This document shows, in pieces, positions 37,130 through 50,942 of a stretch of DNA of 64,000 bases. The stretch's first letter is position 1; the number at the start of each line of letters is the position of its first letter. The DNA is taken from NCBI GenBank assembly GCA_026724425.1, contig JAIUCV010000003.1, positions 58,421,088 to 58,485,087 of the forward strand, in the 5' to 3' direction. A model generated the notes under the pieces. That model was not told the DNA's origin and searched no databases. It saw nothing but the letters and a program-made list of their open reading frames with translations. The stretch comes from Erythrophleum ivorense (taxonomy: Eukaryota > Streptophyta > Magnoliopsida > Fabales > Fabaceae). The translations under genes and the position numbers were made by a program.

Positions 37130-38370
37130 TCTAGATTGCTTTTCTTAATGGAAACTTGTATGAAGAGGTCTATATAATTCAATAAGATGGTTTTATTGAA
37201 CCTAGAATATAACACTTAGTATGTGGACTACGAAGATCTATTTATGGGTTGAAATAGAACTCTAGACAATGGTATTCAAAGTTTGATGAGATCATTACTT
37301 CTTTTGGGTTCATTCAGAATGGTTCAGATTAATATATTTATCAGAAATTTGATAGGAGTAATTTTGTAATCTTGGTACTCTATGTTGATGATATTATACT
37401 AGCTAATAATTTTATGAGTTTTCTAAATGAGATAAAACATATATTGTCTTGTTATTTTGATATAAAAGATCTTGATGAAGCATCTTTTGTTCTTGGGATC
37501 CAAATCCATAATGATAGATCTCATGGCACTTTGGGTATATCTCAAGTAACTTATATTGAACGGATACTTAAGAAGTTTAAAATGTATAATTGTACACCTA
37601 GTCTAACACCCACTTAAAAAGGTAATTTATTATCTCAATTATAGTACCCTACAAAATGATACTGAAAGAGATGAAATGGATAAGATTCCTTATACTTCTA
37701 TTGTAGGTAGTCTTATATATGCACATGTATGCACTTACCCAAATATAGCTTTTACTATTAGTGTACTTGGTAGATACTTAAGCAATCCTCGAATATTTCA
37801 TTGGAAGGCGGCCAAAAAAGTTATGTGGTATCTTTAGGGTACTAAAAATTACAAGTTGACTTACAAAAAATTTGATATGCTTGAAATTGTTGGCTATTTA
37901 AATTCAAATTTTTCCTCTTATATAGATTATAGTAAGTCAACTTCTAAATATATCTTTATGATATTTGGAAGGATTATTTTGTGAAAAGTGTCAAACAAAC
38001 ACTCACAGATACCTCCATTATGGAAGTAGAGTATATCGCATGTTATAAGGCTACCTGTTAGGTAATATGGTTAAGTAAATTGATTTTTGGTATGCGTTTG
38101 GTTGATCCTATATCACGACCCTTAATAATCTTCAGCGATAGTTCATTTGCTATGTACTTCCTTTAGAATTACAAGAATTTCAGTCATATCAAACATTGTG
38201 ATGTCTTACTCTTGTTTGTTAGAGAAGATATTGCTGAATCATAGACTCACATTGTAAACATCCCGAGTGAAGATATGTTTATGGATTCGTTGACTAAATG
38301 CTTACCTATAGGAGTATTTCAAAATCATGTGACTCATATGGGTCTTGTTAAATCTTTGATGTAGCTTTGA
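37130..38370 (+). pseudogene. copia pol remnant, part 2: RT and RNase H
   Basis: Continues the RT with AFLNGNLYEEVY, then LYVDDIILANNF (catalytic YVDD, near 37380) and LDEASFVLGIQIHNDRS. RNase H pieces follow (37840-38340). It is broken by stops and small frameshifts. Confidence 0.8.
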
Positions 38371-38667
38371 CTTAGTGGGATTTTGAAATATAATTAACTT
38401 ATTTGTTTTGATTTAAGACCACTTATGCAATTTTATTCTGCTCAATTTGAATATTGAAATATTATCAATGTGCTTAGTATCATTTGTTTCTCTATTAGAT
38501 TTAATGATTTTGTGTTATTGTGCCATAAATCACTTGATTATCAATCGAATTTTGTGATTTTAAGTTGTTTCTTTTGTATTTGTTTATGGCTTCATATACA
38601 CTAATTATTTATTGTTATTTAAGTTCTGTTGTTACAATAGGAGTTCCAAATAATTAATTAATACTAT

Positions 38668-38680
38668 CAAAGTGGAAGAT
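38668..38680 (+). other. Polypurine tract of the copia element
   Basis: CAAAGTGGAAGAT lies directly before the 3' LTR. It is close to the AAGTGGGAGAT form common in plant copia elements. Confidence 0.7.
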
Positions 38681-39203
38681 TTTTAGATTAATTTTATAAA
38701 TTAATAAATATGGATTAACATTAATTAATTATATATATATATATATATATTATTTTAAGCAATTAGTTTTGTATTTAGTATTAAGTTCTAAATAAATTGA
38801 ACCTTGATTAAAAGCGTGTGATTTGTGATAAGTTGAATTATATATAAACCTATTAAGTAAAGAACCTAATTTACAGCCCTTTAATGGCCAGTGATTTATT
38901 ATCACAAGTTTGGCCCATATAAAGAAAAGAAAATTTTAATTGATTAATTGATTTTATAATTTAAGAGAATTACTAAAGGTAGTAAGTTTTAAGATATACA
39001 ATCATTTTAGAAACTACCTACCCTTCCTTCCTCTCTTCCTCTCCATTCAGTGAAAACTTAAAAGACAAAATAAGTTATGTGATCTATCATTCTTTGTTTG
39101 ACTCCTCAGACTAATCATAGCACCAATGGAATCCTCAGCAAGTGTGCATTTGTTTTGACTATTGAATTTAATATTAATCTCTGTTTAAATCATGCCACCA
39201 ACA
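38681..39203 (+). repeat. 3' LTR of the copia element
   Basis: Matches 30027-30515 with many substitutions. It also carries a (TA)n tract near 38730-38750, which partly explains its greater length. It ends CCACCAACA. Confidence 0.85.
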
Positions 39204-39208
39204 CCGAT

Positions 39209-40228
39209 AACATACAAAATTTGCTGCTTCTACTCTAAAATAAACTAGCAATATCATTTTAAGTTAGATTTTCTATCATTACTTTTATCTGGTATATATT
39301 TAAAATGGAAAGTATGTAAACTCACCTACAAAAATCAAACAGTTACTTTAGAAACCATTTAACAAACCACTTGTTAGAACTTTTGTGACTATATGCATGG
39401 CAATTCATCCTTTGCTGTTAGCAGCATCAAATAATAAAATATAATTTCTGTAAATATTCAATTCTTCTCATACGGAAGTAATATTTTAAATGGAAGAGTA
39501 TAAATCATATTATTATCAGTTTATCACCTTCAACCAGGAGGAATCGTGCAACAAGATTATTATGTTGGTTTTATTTAATTTCTGATTTAGTCTTTATAGA
39601 TATAAACTCGTAATTGAATCCCCATAGTTTTTAAAAATTTTAATTTGGTTCTATCATTAAACTTTTGTCAATATAATATAACCAAACTATATTTTTGAAC
39701 TAATAATATTTAGACTATCAAAATAACAAACGAATTAGCCAATCTAGCATAATTTAAAAGTGATTATTTTTTTTATACTTTCAAAAATACCATATTATTT
39801 ATTTATAATCAATTATTAAATATGAAATAATATCTTATTAAATAATTACTTAAAATATTAACTTATTTAATAACAAATAAAAGAATTAATTTAATATTTA
39901 TGTAACTAATGAATATAATTATATTAATAAATCTATTAAAATAAATAAAATAATGTTCTATATTTAATAATTATTATGTCATAATTAGGTAACATAATGT
40001 TATCACTATCACCAATCATAATTTAATGAAATGCGGACTAAGGATTGAATAACAGAAACTAATTTACAAATTTCTAAAACTACAAAAGACTAAATTAAAA
40101 ATTATGTAAATTTACATCCTGTCCAAACCAAGTAGTCATCTGAAATAGAAAAGGATTGCCTGAATATCTGATCCCTGATTTCCAGAGAACAGAGATTATT
40201 AATAATGGAACATATAATGATGAAACGA
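39209..40228. other. 3' flank of gene B
   Basis: Resumes the flank interrupted by the copia element. About 39220-39350 matches 1300-1400 below gene A. The rest is AT-rich without a coding signal. Confidence 0.5.
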
Positions 40229-41945
40229 TCAACAAGGACCAGATAGTTCATCTGGTGAGATATTTGAAGTTGAGTCTGCTACCCAATCATAGATGTAACG
40301 AAGATCTTGTGGAAGCATATGCTCTTTTCGCCAAAACTGCTCCCATTTTGCAGAAAAATCATCGCCTTCTAGCATTCTAATCACCTCTGACATTCTGGGG
40401 CGTTCCAAAGGGCAGCCTTGTGTGCATAGTAAGGCCACTTGGATTAGCTGCTCAACCTCCTCTTCATTATAATTCCCCTGTAAATCAGCATCCACCAGTG
40501 TTTCCAATTTATTGTCTTTCAGAAGTCCTTTCACCTGGATTTAAAACCACATCAGCTACCCAAGCATGGAAGAAAAAAAGGATACAATATTGAATTACTA
40601 ATGAAATTTGAACATTAGCCAATGGTCTTAACACAACATATAGTCAATAGAACGCAACAACGACTAAAGAACAGTAGGGAAGACAAGATTTTAGAAGCCA
40701 GGACAGAAACAGGAAATCTGTATTTATTAGTTGCATTGCACATGTAAATTAAAGGTTAGTAGTATGACAATAAATGACATGAGTATGCACTTCATTGAAT
40801 GAGGTTACAAGATTTCGCTAGGAATGTATATAGCAAGAAATAATGAAATTACCAATCATACCTTCAGAAGAAACCAAGAAACTAAGAAGTACTGAAAATG
40901 TAAAACTATTTTGTCAAGAAATATTTACTTTAAGAATACAGGTTTCCTCAATTCTTCAACCACAATACTCAAAACTAACAACTAACCAATTCTCTACCTG
41001 CAGAAAATACATAATATTAGACAGGTAACTGATAAAGAACAGTGGGTTCTTCAATTAGCATAAGGAACATCCACGGTTGTTGGAAAGGAGAGTTTAGGCA
41101 GCACAGAGTACAGAAGGTTTGAATATTCAGCCAAATATTGCTCCAGTAATTTTTGAGAACCATGTGAAATATTAATACATACAAAGTCTATTTGAAGTTG
41201 TCCAATTACAAAAATATCACCACAAATAAAAATTGATGACATATTTTTAGTAAACTGAATGCGTACCCAATCAAGCAACAAGACATCCTCATCGTCCTCA
41301 AGTCGTGCAAAATCAATAGCCCTTTGTCCAGTTATTAGTTCAAGAAGCATAGTACCATATCCAAAAACATCAGTTTTCTTTGATATCTTTCCGGTAGAGA
41401 GGTACTCTGGTGCTATATGCCCAATTGTACCACGTAAAGCAGTAGTAACATGAGTATCTTTATAATCCATGAGTTTTGCTAAACCAAAGTCTCCAACAAC
41501 TACTTCAAATTCCTCATCCAACAATATATTTGTTGCTTTGACATCACGATGAATGATCTTTAGGTCACAATGATCATGCAGATAAGCAAGTCCCCTAGCA
41601 GTTCCTGATGCAATACGCTGCCGTGTCCGCCAGGCAAGTGGGGGTCGTGATTTTGGACGCTCTATGATAATATAGAACAATTGAGAGCACAATCAACATT
41701 GTGTTAAGTGTGTTACAGTCACATAACATCTCCAAAATACATAATTTTTTTATGAACAAAAAAAAACCATAAATGATTTAATATTGAAAACCAACACTAA
41801 CATTTCTACTAGAGAAGGGAATATGAGAGAAAAGTTATTTATATGAGAGACACATCTGAGGTATATTATGAATAAAGCCAATGTAAATCACATTAATCCT
41901 CCTTAAAAGATTAATTAAACAATCAGAGTAGAATAATAAGATTAC

Positions 41946-44836
41946 CTTGTAAACATGATGCTACACTTCCATTAACCATGAATGGATACACAAGCAACCG
42001 TTCAGTTGGTGTCATGCAAAAACCACACAGTCGAAGCAAATTCCGATGCACAGCCAAGTTACTCATTTCCAATTCTGTTTGAAATTGCAGCTCCCCGCGC
42101 AGGGTACATTCTTCTTTCATTCTTTTTACTGCTACGAGAGAACCATTGTGAGAACCCGACGTGCTGCATGAAACAAAAGAAAACGCCAGAGGTGATGCTT
42201 GAAGGAAAAAAATAAAACCGACGTGAAGAAGCCATGCAGAGTTGACTTTTCAAAGCATAATTCTGCCCTTCTGCAACTTACATATATACCCTTCATTTGC
42301 ATCACTTTTTGCTGGGTTTTTCGGTCATTTCTCACATCCAGTTTGCTGCAGTAATTATCCTCCAGCGCAGCATCACAGAACCGCCAGAAAATCTCACTTC
42401 TTCATCCTCTGTTCTCGCTGGACGCTGGATCCTTCCTCTTCTCGAGTTGCTGTACACTGCTATGACTGCTTCTTCATGCTGTAAACTGCTCCAGAATTGA
42501 TGCTCCATCCAAGTCGCAGAGGAAGCTCCTAACTGGATGAACCAAAGCATTGAAACAAGCTGTAAGTTTCTTCCTCTGTTCAGCGTTTATGTTGCCCTGT
42601 TTCAGCGCTGAGTTTTGTTTAAATTCCAGCTGCAGCTTCTCCTTGAATTGGGTTCGATTTAGCTGCTGTTTTGGGTGAGGTTTGCTGCTGTTTTGGGTGA
42701 GAGCAAGCCAGAAAACTTCCATTTCTTTTCCTCTGTTCAGCGCCTTTGTATTTCTCCTGTGTAGCGCTGAATTGTTCTGGTTCTGGGTTGAATTCTTGCT
42801 GCAGAAAATCCTCTCCCTGGGTTGCTAAATCCCAGCGCTGGTTCTGTTGTGCGTGATGCTCCTACTGGACACTTTTTCAGCGCCTCATCTCCCTTGGTGT
42901 TGCTGAACAGCGTCTCATCCCTACACCACTTCCACTTCATTTTCTGGTTTGCTTCGAGTTGTTATTTGCTTTCCTTCGTTTAAGCTAGAGTTAGTGGCTG
43001 TATGGGACTAGTCTTAGGCATGAAATTTCGTTGCATGTGTGCTTCTTTGATTCCAAATTCTGGTGCTTCTCTTAGATTAATGCTTGTCCTGTGTTGTGGC
43101 AGTTTGGAGGGAAGTCCTATGTTGGAGAAAAAGTGTTGCACAGAAAAAAAAAAAAAAAAAAAAAAAGTGTAACAAAAGGATGATTTGGTTGGATAAAATT
43201 CTGATTTTTAGTATGTTAAATTATACGCCTAATTTCCTATACATTAATTCCCCAAAATTCTGCATATAGGAATATATATACCATGTTAATTAAGGACCAA
43301 GACCCCCCTATGCTCCTTTCTTAATTGCTAAATTAGAATAAATTTCCCGATTTAAAGATGGTAGACATTTCTTTTAATTTTTGAAACTGGGTTTATCTCC
43401 TAAATGGAACCAAGGAAAAAAAAAAAAGGGAAGCACAAAATTATGTATATGGACTTTACTGTACGAGTTGAAAGGCGTAAAATTCGTAGAGGAGTAAATA
43501 TATATTTTGATAAGTCTGAGTCCTGTATGAAACTAATTGGGGTGGTTCATTTTCTAAAAATCGATGAACGGGTATTGTAGGAAATTCCAGAGATCGGGGT
43601 ATAGCCAAGGAACAAATCAGAGAATTTCAGTAGTATCTCGGAAGGTGAGTAAGTAACGCGGACCAAAGATTCAGAAAATTCTTATTTCTGTCCTTAAGTT
43701 TCCTTGCAGTGTTTTAAGGATTGGATTCTCTATCTATGGAAATATATATTTCAAAAATGTAGTCATAAGCACATTTACCAAAATTTGATTTCAATCGGGA
43801 ATTTTGCAAGTTTACGGATGTTGAGAAAAATTGGAAATCCTACTGTGAAACCGATCTGAACATATTTTGTCTGAAACGCTATTTGGAAATTTTCTGGAGC
43901 TATCTGCTCAGAACCCTGTAGCTAACAACAGTAGATGTTAGCCCTGGTGCACCATGATCTGAACCTCAGCTAGCAGGGGTGGTGCTAGCCCCGTGTGCAG
44001 GCCACCACACGCGGAGTCAGTTTATTTTCGCAAGCTGAAAGCTTTGCGTCTGTAGTGATTTTCCCCGCGAGCTATGTGCTCTGCGTCTGTGTTCCAATTG
44101 GTTCTGTTTGGATGCGTTCGGTGTATTTTGAGAAAAGAGTTTGTTTAAAATCTGTTTCATATGGTCTGTATCTGGATATATATATATGTAAACCTATTTG
44201 ATCTATGATTATTTTCAAAAGGGTCGGTGTACTTATTCACTGAGTATTCGACTCATTTTTTTTATATATATATTTTTCAGAGAGCAGTAGAGACTCGAAT
44301 CTGCCCCCGGCCGCCTTCTAGTGGCCGACTCCTTGAGAAGTCCTTTGACGAGCTTGCGGAGCTTCTGTGGGTGCATTTTGATTGTATCTGCATGTTGTTT
44401 TGAAACTTTGTAAAACCTTGTAAATTGCTCCACTGAATCGTAGTTAGGGCATCCCCACACCCCAGAAGTTTTCTTTTGGTCTGATTGTACCTCTGTTGGG
44501 ATTTATTGTACTGGCTGAGCGTTTGTAGAAATTTCGGGAGGTCTACGTTATAGAGGAGACTCTGCCGAAATTTCTACAAATGCCCTTCAAGGAAAAGCTT
44601 GCATGTTTCATATGATTCAAATTAATGCTATAAGTAGTTTCTCTATAATTCTGCTTCCGCGCATGTGTACTTAAAATTTGGGGTGTGACAACCATCCTCT
44701 AAGCATCCTTTATAAACCTTCCCAAAACCACCTCTACCCACAATGTTTTTGTTACTGAAGTTATCTGTTGCGACTTGCAGCTCACGCAGTGAAAAACGTT
44801 TAAGCTGACCATTGTGAACTTTACGATCCCCCTCAG
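41946..44836 (-). pseudogene. Gene B functional-type N-lobe exon split by LTR
   Basis: The left part of the peptide (44836-44691) reads from AEGDRKVHNGQ through GRGGFGKVYKGCLEDG. The right part (42146-41946) reads SLVAVKRMKEEC to SCLQ. Removing the insert and one 5-bp duplication gives 342 bp, exactly the length of the gene A exon. Gly loop, VAVK Lys and alphaC Glu (TEL) are all present, so the exon was sound before the insertion. Confidence 0.9.
42147..44690. mobile_element. Solo LTR in gene B kinase exon, 2544 bp (copy 2)
   Basis: Starts TGTGAGAACCCGACGTGC and ends GGGGTGTGACA. Perfect 5-bp target-site duplications ACCAT flank it (42142-42146, 44691-44695). It is the same family as 34683-37129 in the opposite orientation. 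It contains a pure A tract near 43144-43166. Lack of coding domains and of paired terminal repeats indicates a solo LTR. The perfect duplication and largely intact host gene suggest a younger insertion than copy 1. Confidence 0.85.
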
Positions 44837-44935
44837 CTGCGAGAAAAAGACAGACAAAATGCTGGCAAATCAGTAAAGACTACCATATACAGCATCAGTT
44901 CATAAGTATACCAAAATTTCAATTATTTAACTCAC

Positions 44936-45097
44936 CAGGAACATCAAAGAAATATTCCTGTGGTTTCCGTCTTTGCCAATAATCATGCCAATAAGCAAGT
45001 CCCCTGGCAGCTCCCGATGCAATACGCTGCCATATTGGCCTTTCAAGTGAGGGCTGTGATTCTGGCCTTTCAAGTGGGGGTTTTGATTCTGGACGCT
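44936..45097 (-). other. Gene B exon 10: chimeric kinase/juxtamembrane exon
   Basis: Same fusion as in gene A (IASGAARGLAYWHDYWQRRK leading into KPQEYFFDVP). It is 162 bp, which is 54 bp or two 27-bp units shorter than in A. The phase is unchanged. Confidence 0.85.
45037..45090 (-). repeat. 27-bp coding minisatellite, 2 units (gene B)
   Basis: Two units (45037-45063 and 45064-45090) encoding ERPESKPPL and ERPESQPSL, homologous to the four-unit array in gene A. Confidence 0.85.
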
Positions 45098-45452
45098 CTA
45101 TGTTAATATAGAACAATTGAGGGCACAATCAACGTCCATTAACACTTCTTCAATATGAGATGTAAGTTTTGAAATTAAATAGTAAGTGCATTCATTTGCT
45201 ATTGTGTTAAATGTGTTACAGTCACATAACATCTCCAAAATACGTAACTTTTTTATAAACAAATGAAAATAAACAATAAATGATTTAATATTGAAAACCA
45301 ACACTAACATGTCTACTAGAAAAGGGAATATGAGAGAAAAGTTATTTATATAAGATACACATCTGAGGTATATGATGAATAAAGTCAATGTAAATCACAT
45401 AAATCCTCTTTAAAAGATTAATTAAACAATCAAAGTAGAATAATAAGAGTAC

Positions 45453-45797
45453 CTTGTAAACATGATATTACACTTCCATTAACCATGAAAGGATACACAA
45501 GCAACTGTTCAGTTGGTGTCATGCAAAAACCGCGCAGCTGAAGCAAATTCAGATGCACAGCCAAGCTAATCATTTCTCCATTTGTTTGAAATCGCAGCTC
45601 CCTGCCCCAGATGCTTTCTTCTGTCACTCTTTCTACTGCTACTAGAGAACCGTCGGCTAAGCGTCCTTTATACACCTTGCCATGTCCACCTCTGCCCACA
45701 ATGTTTTTGTTACTAAAGTTATCTGTTGCAACTTGCAGGTCCAACAGAGAAAAGTTTTTCAGTCGACAATAGTGAATATCATCAGAATCCCTTTTAG
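45453..45797 (-). other. Gene B exon 9: extra, degenerate kinase N-lobe
   Basis: A 345-bp exon equivalent to 4674-5018. The Gly loop is GRGGHG, the VAIK position reads VAVER (Glu) and the alphaC position TNG (Asn), the same two losses as in gene A. The frame is open and the splice sites intact, so the lesions predate the A/B duplication. Confidence 0.85.
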
Positions 45798-48700
45798 CTG
45801 CCAATATAATAAGAATAAAATGTTAATAAATCAAATGGCTACTGTATGCATCATATATCAATAGATCATTATCTTATTGGTTCTTAAACTCAGACTAACC
45901 AGGAACATCAAAGAAATGATCTCGCGGTTTCCTTTTTTGCAAATAAGCATACGCAATTGCATAGGCTGCGATATACAAAACAGCGATACCAGCAGCAACT
46001 CCACCAGCAAAAGCTGCAGTGGCCTTATTACCTAAAGTTTACATTTTTAGGGGAAATCATAAAATTGTTCAAAAAAGTTTGATCATGATAAAATAGAATA
46101 GAAATCCTGAGGTTGCAACATCATCATCTTTTGAATTTATGCATGAAGCACATCCACTTCAAGAATCTATAAATTAAACCATGAGGTAAGTGCACCTAAA
46201 GAGGCTATGCTTATAGAATATCGATCTTCAAGAATCACCGATCAAAAACAATATTTCCATCATTCTCAATATATTTAAATTTTTTAAAATGGAGAAGATT
46301 TAGCCAACGACATCATTATAGTTTCTTAAAAAGCTGCGTGGCCTATCAATTTTCAATTCTTCCCTTTCTCCTTCCCCTTCCCCCATATTGGCAAGCATTT
46401 TTGTTCAAATATTCTGCTCCCCTCCCAACCCTTTGAGGGCAAAGGAAGTATTATTAGGAAAGGGATAGAGCAGGATGCAGCTATTAACAGAAACAAAATG
46501 AAGAGATGGGAATTACAATGTATTTTTTATAGGAATTACAAAAAACCATTATTAGGTCTTTATTCACTGGTAAATTTTGCAGGAGTTAGAAAGATCATTC
46601 TTGGGCCACTGCTTGGCAGCTTAAACTTGTAGTTTAACTGATTCTATAAATGACCGAGTGGTATAGTCTCTAGAGTTTTGTTCAAAACAAACTTATGTTT
46701 GGAATTAAATCAAGGTAGATGTAAGCCAATACCTATTCCAAGCCCAATGGACTCCAACATGGGAGGGCATGTTTCTATATATATATATATGAGAATTATA
46801 TTAAGAGAAAATAGACACAAAAGAGTGGTATTAGGTATCGTCCTAATAAAACAAAATCACATAACAAGAAAACAAAAATGGAAAAAATAAAATTCTTATA
46901 ACAGGCATCAATGAACCTGACTGAACTTGCGACGTTGAAGAAATTCGAGGAGATGGATAGAACTTTTGCTGTTTTAATCCAGGATTGTTTTGAAAACTGT
47001 ATAGAGTAGCACAGTGATTTGCAAGCTTTTAACATGTCATCCCTCAACATGACCAAGGAAGTAAACACAATTGTTTGCACAAACCTGATGGGAGAAATTA
47101 GCGAAAATGAACCATAGACTGGGACATCTCCTTTTAACTGGTTGTTAGAGAGGTCACTAGATTTCACAATGACCAAATCTTCAAGTTACACTCTTTAAAA
47201 TATATATGATGGTAGTATAAATAAGTATATAAATAGGCATTAGCTCATGTAAAATGAGCATATTCAAGAAAGACTCACAGGATTTGCAGTGAAGCAATAG
47301 TAGTTAAAGATAAGGGAATGTGTCCTGACAAATTGTTATTGTTAAGACGCCTATTTCAGATAACTGAAAGAATTAGCATGTAAATCATACACTATTGATA
47401 TATAAGAGTAACAAAACATGGTTGGCAAACAATTACCAAGTATAAATTGAAATAAAGATGTGGTTTAAATTAGCAGACCAGTGTAGATACCAAAATCCTG
47501 TACTTGGCAAACTAAATTGGCCAAAATCTGATACTAAAATCTTTTACTTGGCAAAGTAAATTGGCTAAAAATTGAAAACTATGTCTAAATCTAGGCATGA
47601 GTGATGCATTCATAAACTGACTCAAGTACATAAATGAAATGGTTAATTACATTTTAAATTACAGTAACCAAGTAAAAATACTTAAAATAATTTAAAATTA
47701 AATACCTACAATTATATTCCATCTATATGGCCAAAAAAACAGGTTTTTCCAACCTACATTAGGACTTGCCTTTGAGTGGAAGAACATTCTCCACAATTAA
47801 AGCTCTTCATGAAAATAAATTTTCAGGGAAAACCAATAGAAAATAATAGGGCTTTGTTTCTTTATATGGTAACCAAGCTCACAGCAAAACTCTAGCCCAG
47901 AACAGTCTAATTTTAAGGAAACAAGATGTGGGAGGGTATAAGTGCCTCACAGCCAACCAAGATCACTTCATCATAAATGGTTAGTATGACTGGAATAAAA
48001 AGGAATAAAGTGGCATAACAAACCAGTAACACCTGACACTTGACACATAACAATATTCATATTGACTCTATTTCATAATTAATACATAGAGAGAAGGAAT
48101 TGGTTAATTTGTAAATGTGTAGACAGTATACTTAGCTCTAGTAATATTTTTTTTAAATAAAAAAGGAAAAAAAACTCTGCAATTAGTTGTAAAATAAAAA
48201 TTAGGTCTTACTTTTAACGAGACCAATCAATCTCAGCACTATCATCAATTTCAAGTGGTTATGAAGATATATTCCCATTATTTGCAGCAAGTAGAAGTAG
48301 TAGTAATAATAAGAATAGTGAAAAATTCAACAGTAATAACAAAAGTCATACAGGAATAACACTTTTTCATATGCATTTGTTCCTTTATATTCAAGCGCAA
48401 CTAGAACTGCACCAGTCAAGTTGTTAGGAAGCATAAAATATACCCCAAGCATAAAATATACATGCTAGGAAGGTCAAGCAAGAAACAAAATTTATACAGA
48501 AATGAATGAAAATTAGAAGATTAAGGATTTGAGATTAAGGAAAGCATGTCATACAAGAAACGCAGTGTTTTAAGGTTCCCCAATGTGTCTGGGATGGGAC
48601 CAGTTAGTCCGTTCAAGTAAAGATCCAAGCTCACCAAATTTGTCAAATTTCCAAGCTCTTCTGGGATTTTTCCACTTATATTATTGCTATAGAGTTCCCT

Positions 48701-50942
48701 GTCATTCAAAAGAATAATATTATTATATTCAAGCAAGTATAGTAAAAGAAAACCATGAATAATTTAGAGATGACAGCAAGGATACAAACGACTGGCGTGA
48801 AAAGGTTTGAAATCTAAAAGTAGTTGATGCCGTAAAAATTGACCACGTGGACAGATATTGATGGCTGTTTATGGGACACAGATCCTGTGAAGTGAGGATT
48901 TGTGAAATGCCCTTGAAGTATGAAGCTTAAGATAGAATTTTAATATTAAAAAGTTATGTTAAAATAAATAAATAAATAAAATAGAGAGGATGTGAGATAC
49001 TTTAAAGGAATTTCATCTTTTCTCACTTCAAAGGATTCACGTCCCTGTTTATAAGAGAAAAAGAAAACTGAGAAAATCTTAGTGGTCTAGGCTATATTTG
49101 GTTTTCTTGATTTTCTTTTTCTGGGTTTTTCCTTTTTGGATAAAAGGTTTAAGTTTGCATTACTGAAGATCAAAGGCAATAAGCAAGGCCCTAAGAGAAA
49201 TTCCAGTCAATTCTTTTTTTTTTTTTTGCACAAATTGGTGATTGGATGGTTAAGGTGTGGTATAGTATAATATTTCATAACTTCGCACAGAAAGCCAATA
49301 AAAAAAGATAGTAGCAGAATAGCATTCACTTCATTCCCATAGGCAGAAATACTAAGAAGAACCATACGTTTTTATCAAATACATTCTGAAAGCCAAGAAT
49401 CAATACTCAATCACACTTATTTGAAAGAAAAAGAACACCTTCTGTCATAATTTTAGCTGCATGAGATCATCTCATGACAGAGACCAGCACATAGCAATGG
49501 AATTGGCCCAAGTCCAGAACACATTTATTTTGCTGTCTGAAGACCAGAACCAGGCCTGTTTTGAACTCAATGTTTGAACAACCAGCCCGAGGCCAAAATT
49601 GATGAATGAGTAGCCATGGGAAAGGTGTACATGTCCACTTTCATATGCATCAAATTTTATGTCATTTTGAGTTTTGTTTAGTTATGCTATTTTGTTTTCG
49701 AATTGTCAGGTTATAGTCTAAAGTCAATATTATCATTTAATACTAATATCATCTTTTAAGAAATCACAAGAATAGAACAGAAGAGAATAGCAATAAAGAA
49801 ATATTGTTGAGCACAATCTCCTTAGAAAAAAGGGGCAAATCAACCCTACAATATCATATCTAATGTGCAACTTACAGGTATTGTAAATGAGGGAGCCGAC
49901 CAAGATGTGGAACCAGTTGACCCGAAAGGTTTTCATCTCCAAGATCACTGTCCAAACATATTTTTTCACTAGATGCAGAAAAAATCACAGGTTACAGGTA
50001 AAAACCCCATAAAATACTTACATGCGGGTTACTTTATTATCACTATCGCACGTAACACGAAACCACATGCAGGGATTAACTTGGGTTGGATCCCAGCTTT
50101 GAAGAACATTGTTAGGATCAGCCAAGTTGTTTTTCAATGCATTCAGAGCATCACCTGTCATATACCAATGCAATCTTCAGGCACATATATTTTTAAATTA
50201 AGTCCATGCAATCATATTTAAGATAAACATCTCAACAGCCAACTATATCAAATGGAAGTAATTAAAGTACACAGAAAGAATTTCCTTTTTCTAGAATAAA
50301 AGCATTTTGACAAGCTGAGAGATAATCAAGCCCTGCAAAAAGTCAGACCAATGACATAACAGGGCGAGCAAACATATCCACGAAACATAATTAAATGAAT
50401 ATTGGTTTCTTAGCCTCATTTAGACACCGAACCAAATATCATTTATATTCATTGATACGATCCATACATATCCTTTTTCAAAGTTCTAATTTTGAAATCA
50501 CCTAAGAATGACAATATTTGAATTTATGTTAGATACGTCACTAAAGAAACTGGAATCGTACCATATTCCAGACATACTCCGACAAAGGAAGATGATATCA
50601 AACTCAAACATAGGAAGTTGTAATTTTCTATAAAGCTATAAATAAAATTCAGCAAAAACATTACGGTAAAAAATAAGTACAGAAGATTATGATTAAACAC
50701 AGATTTCACATTTTCCTTCACTTTAAGGTGGAAAAGAAAGTTAAGATAATAAACAATTGGTCGACTTCCACAAGCTAATAAAACTGTATATTAAACCACT
50801 AAGAAGATTCATAATATCCATGTCTTAGAATTGTATCCGCTAGGTTTATTAAGTACAGAAGTCACCACCCACCTTCGGCATTACCAGAAACCTTTAGCAA
50901 CAAATCAAACACTAAAATTGCCGAAAGAAGAAACGAACCCAT

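Larger units (their letters stand above)
30027..39203 (+). mobile_element. Decayed Ty1/copia LTR retrotransposon with nested insert
   Basis: Two LTRs (30027-30515 and 38681-39203), a primer-binding site, a polypurine tract and gag-pol remnants in the order PR-INT-RT-RNase H define a copia element. The flanking 5-mers CCAAT (30022-30026) and CCGAT (39204-39208) differ at one base. They fit a target-site duplication, since the outer flanks rejoin sequence continuous below gene A (near 1250-1320). The LTRs differ at many positions and coding frames carry many stops, so the element is old and immobile. Its length includes the nested 2447-bp insert. Confidence 0.85.
40229..50942 (-). pseudogene. 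SERK-like receptor kinase interrupted by a solo LTR (gene B)
   Basis: Paralogue of gene A with the same exon plan: 50942-50873, 50154-50022, 49947-49876, 48698-48555, 47350-47279, 47156-47085, 46996-46917, 46031-45900, 45797-45453, 45097-44936, 44836-41946 (interrupted), 41661-41267, 40534-40229. Apart from the insertion every exon is open and every splice site is GT-AG; without it the frame would be 774 codons. The C-lobe exon keeps HRDVKATN, DFGLAK and APE. The C-terminus is SERK-like (SPDELSGPC). The insertion falls at GSLVAVK, so the normal N-lobe cannot be read through. Joining the extra N-lobe exon directly to the C-lobe exon would still give an in-frame 606-residue receptor with Glu in place of the ATP-binding Lys. 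Whether it is transcribed is unknown. Confidence 0.8.

Noticed and set aside
35996..37215. Several ORFs of 60-120 codons in both strands
   Set aside because: All lie inside the solo LTR (copy 1) or run out of it. Matching ORFs are not kept in copy 2.
42059..43269. ORFs inside the gene B insertion
   Set aside because: They lie in solo LTR sequence and overlap in conflicting frames. They are not conserved with copy 1.
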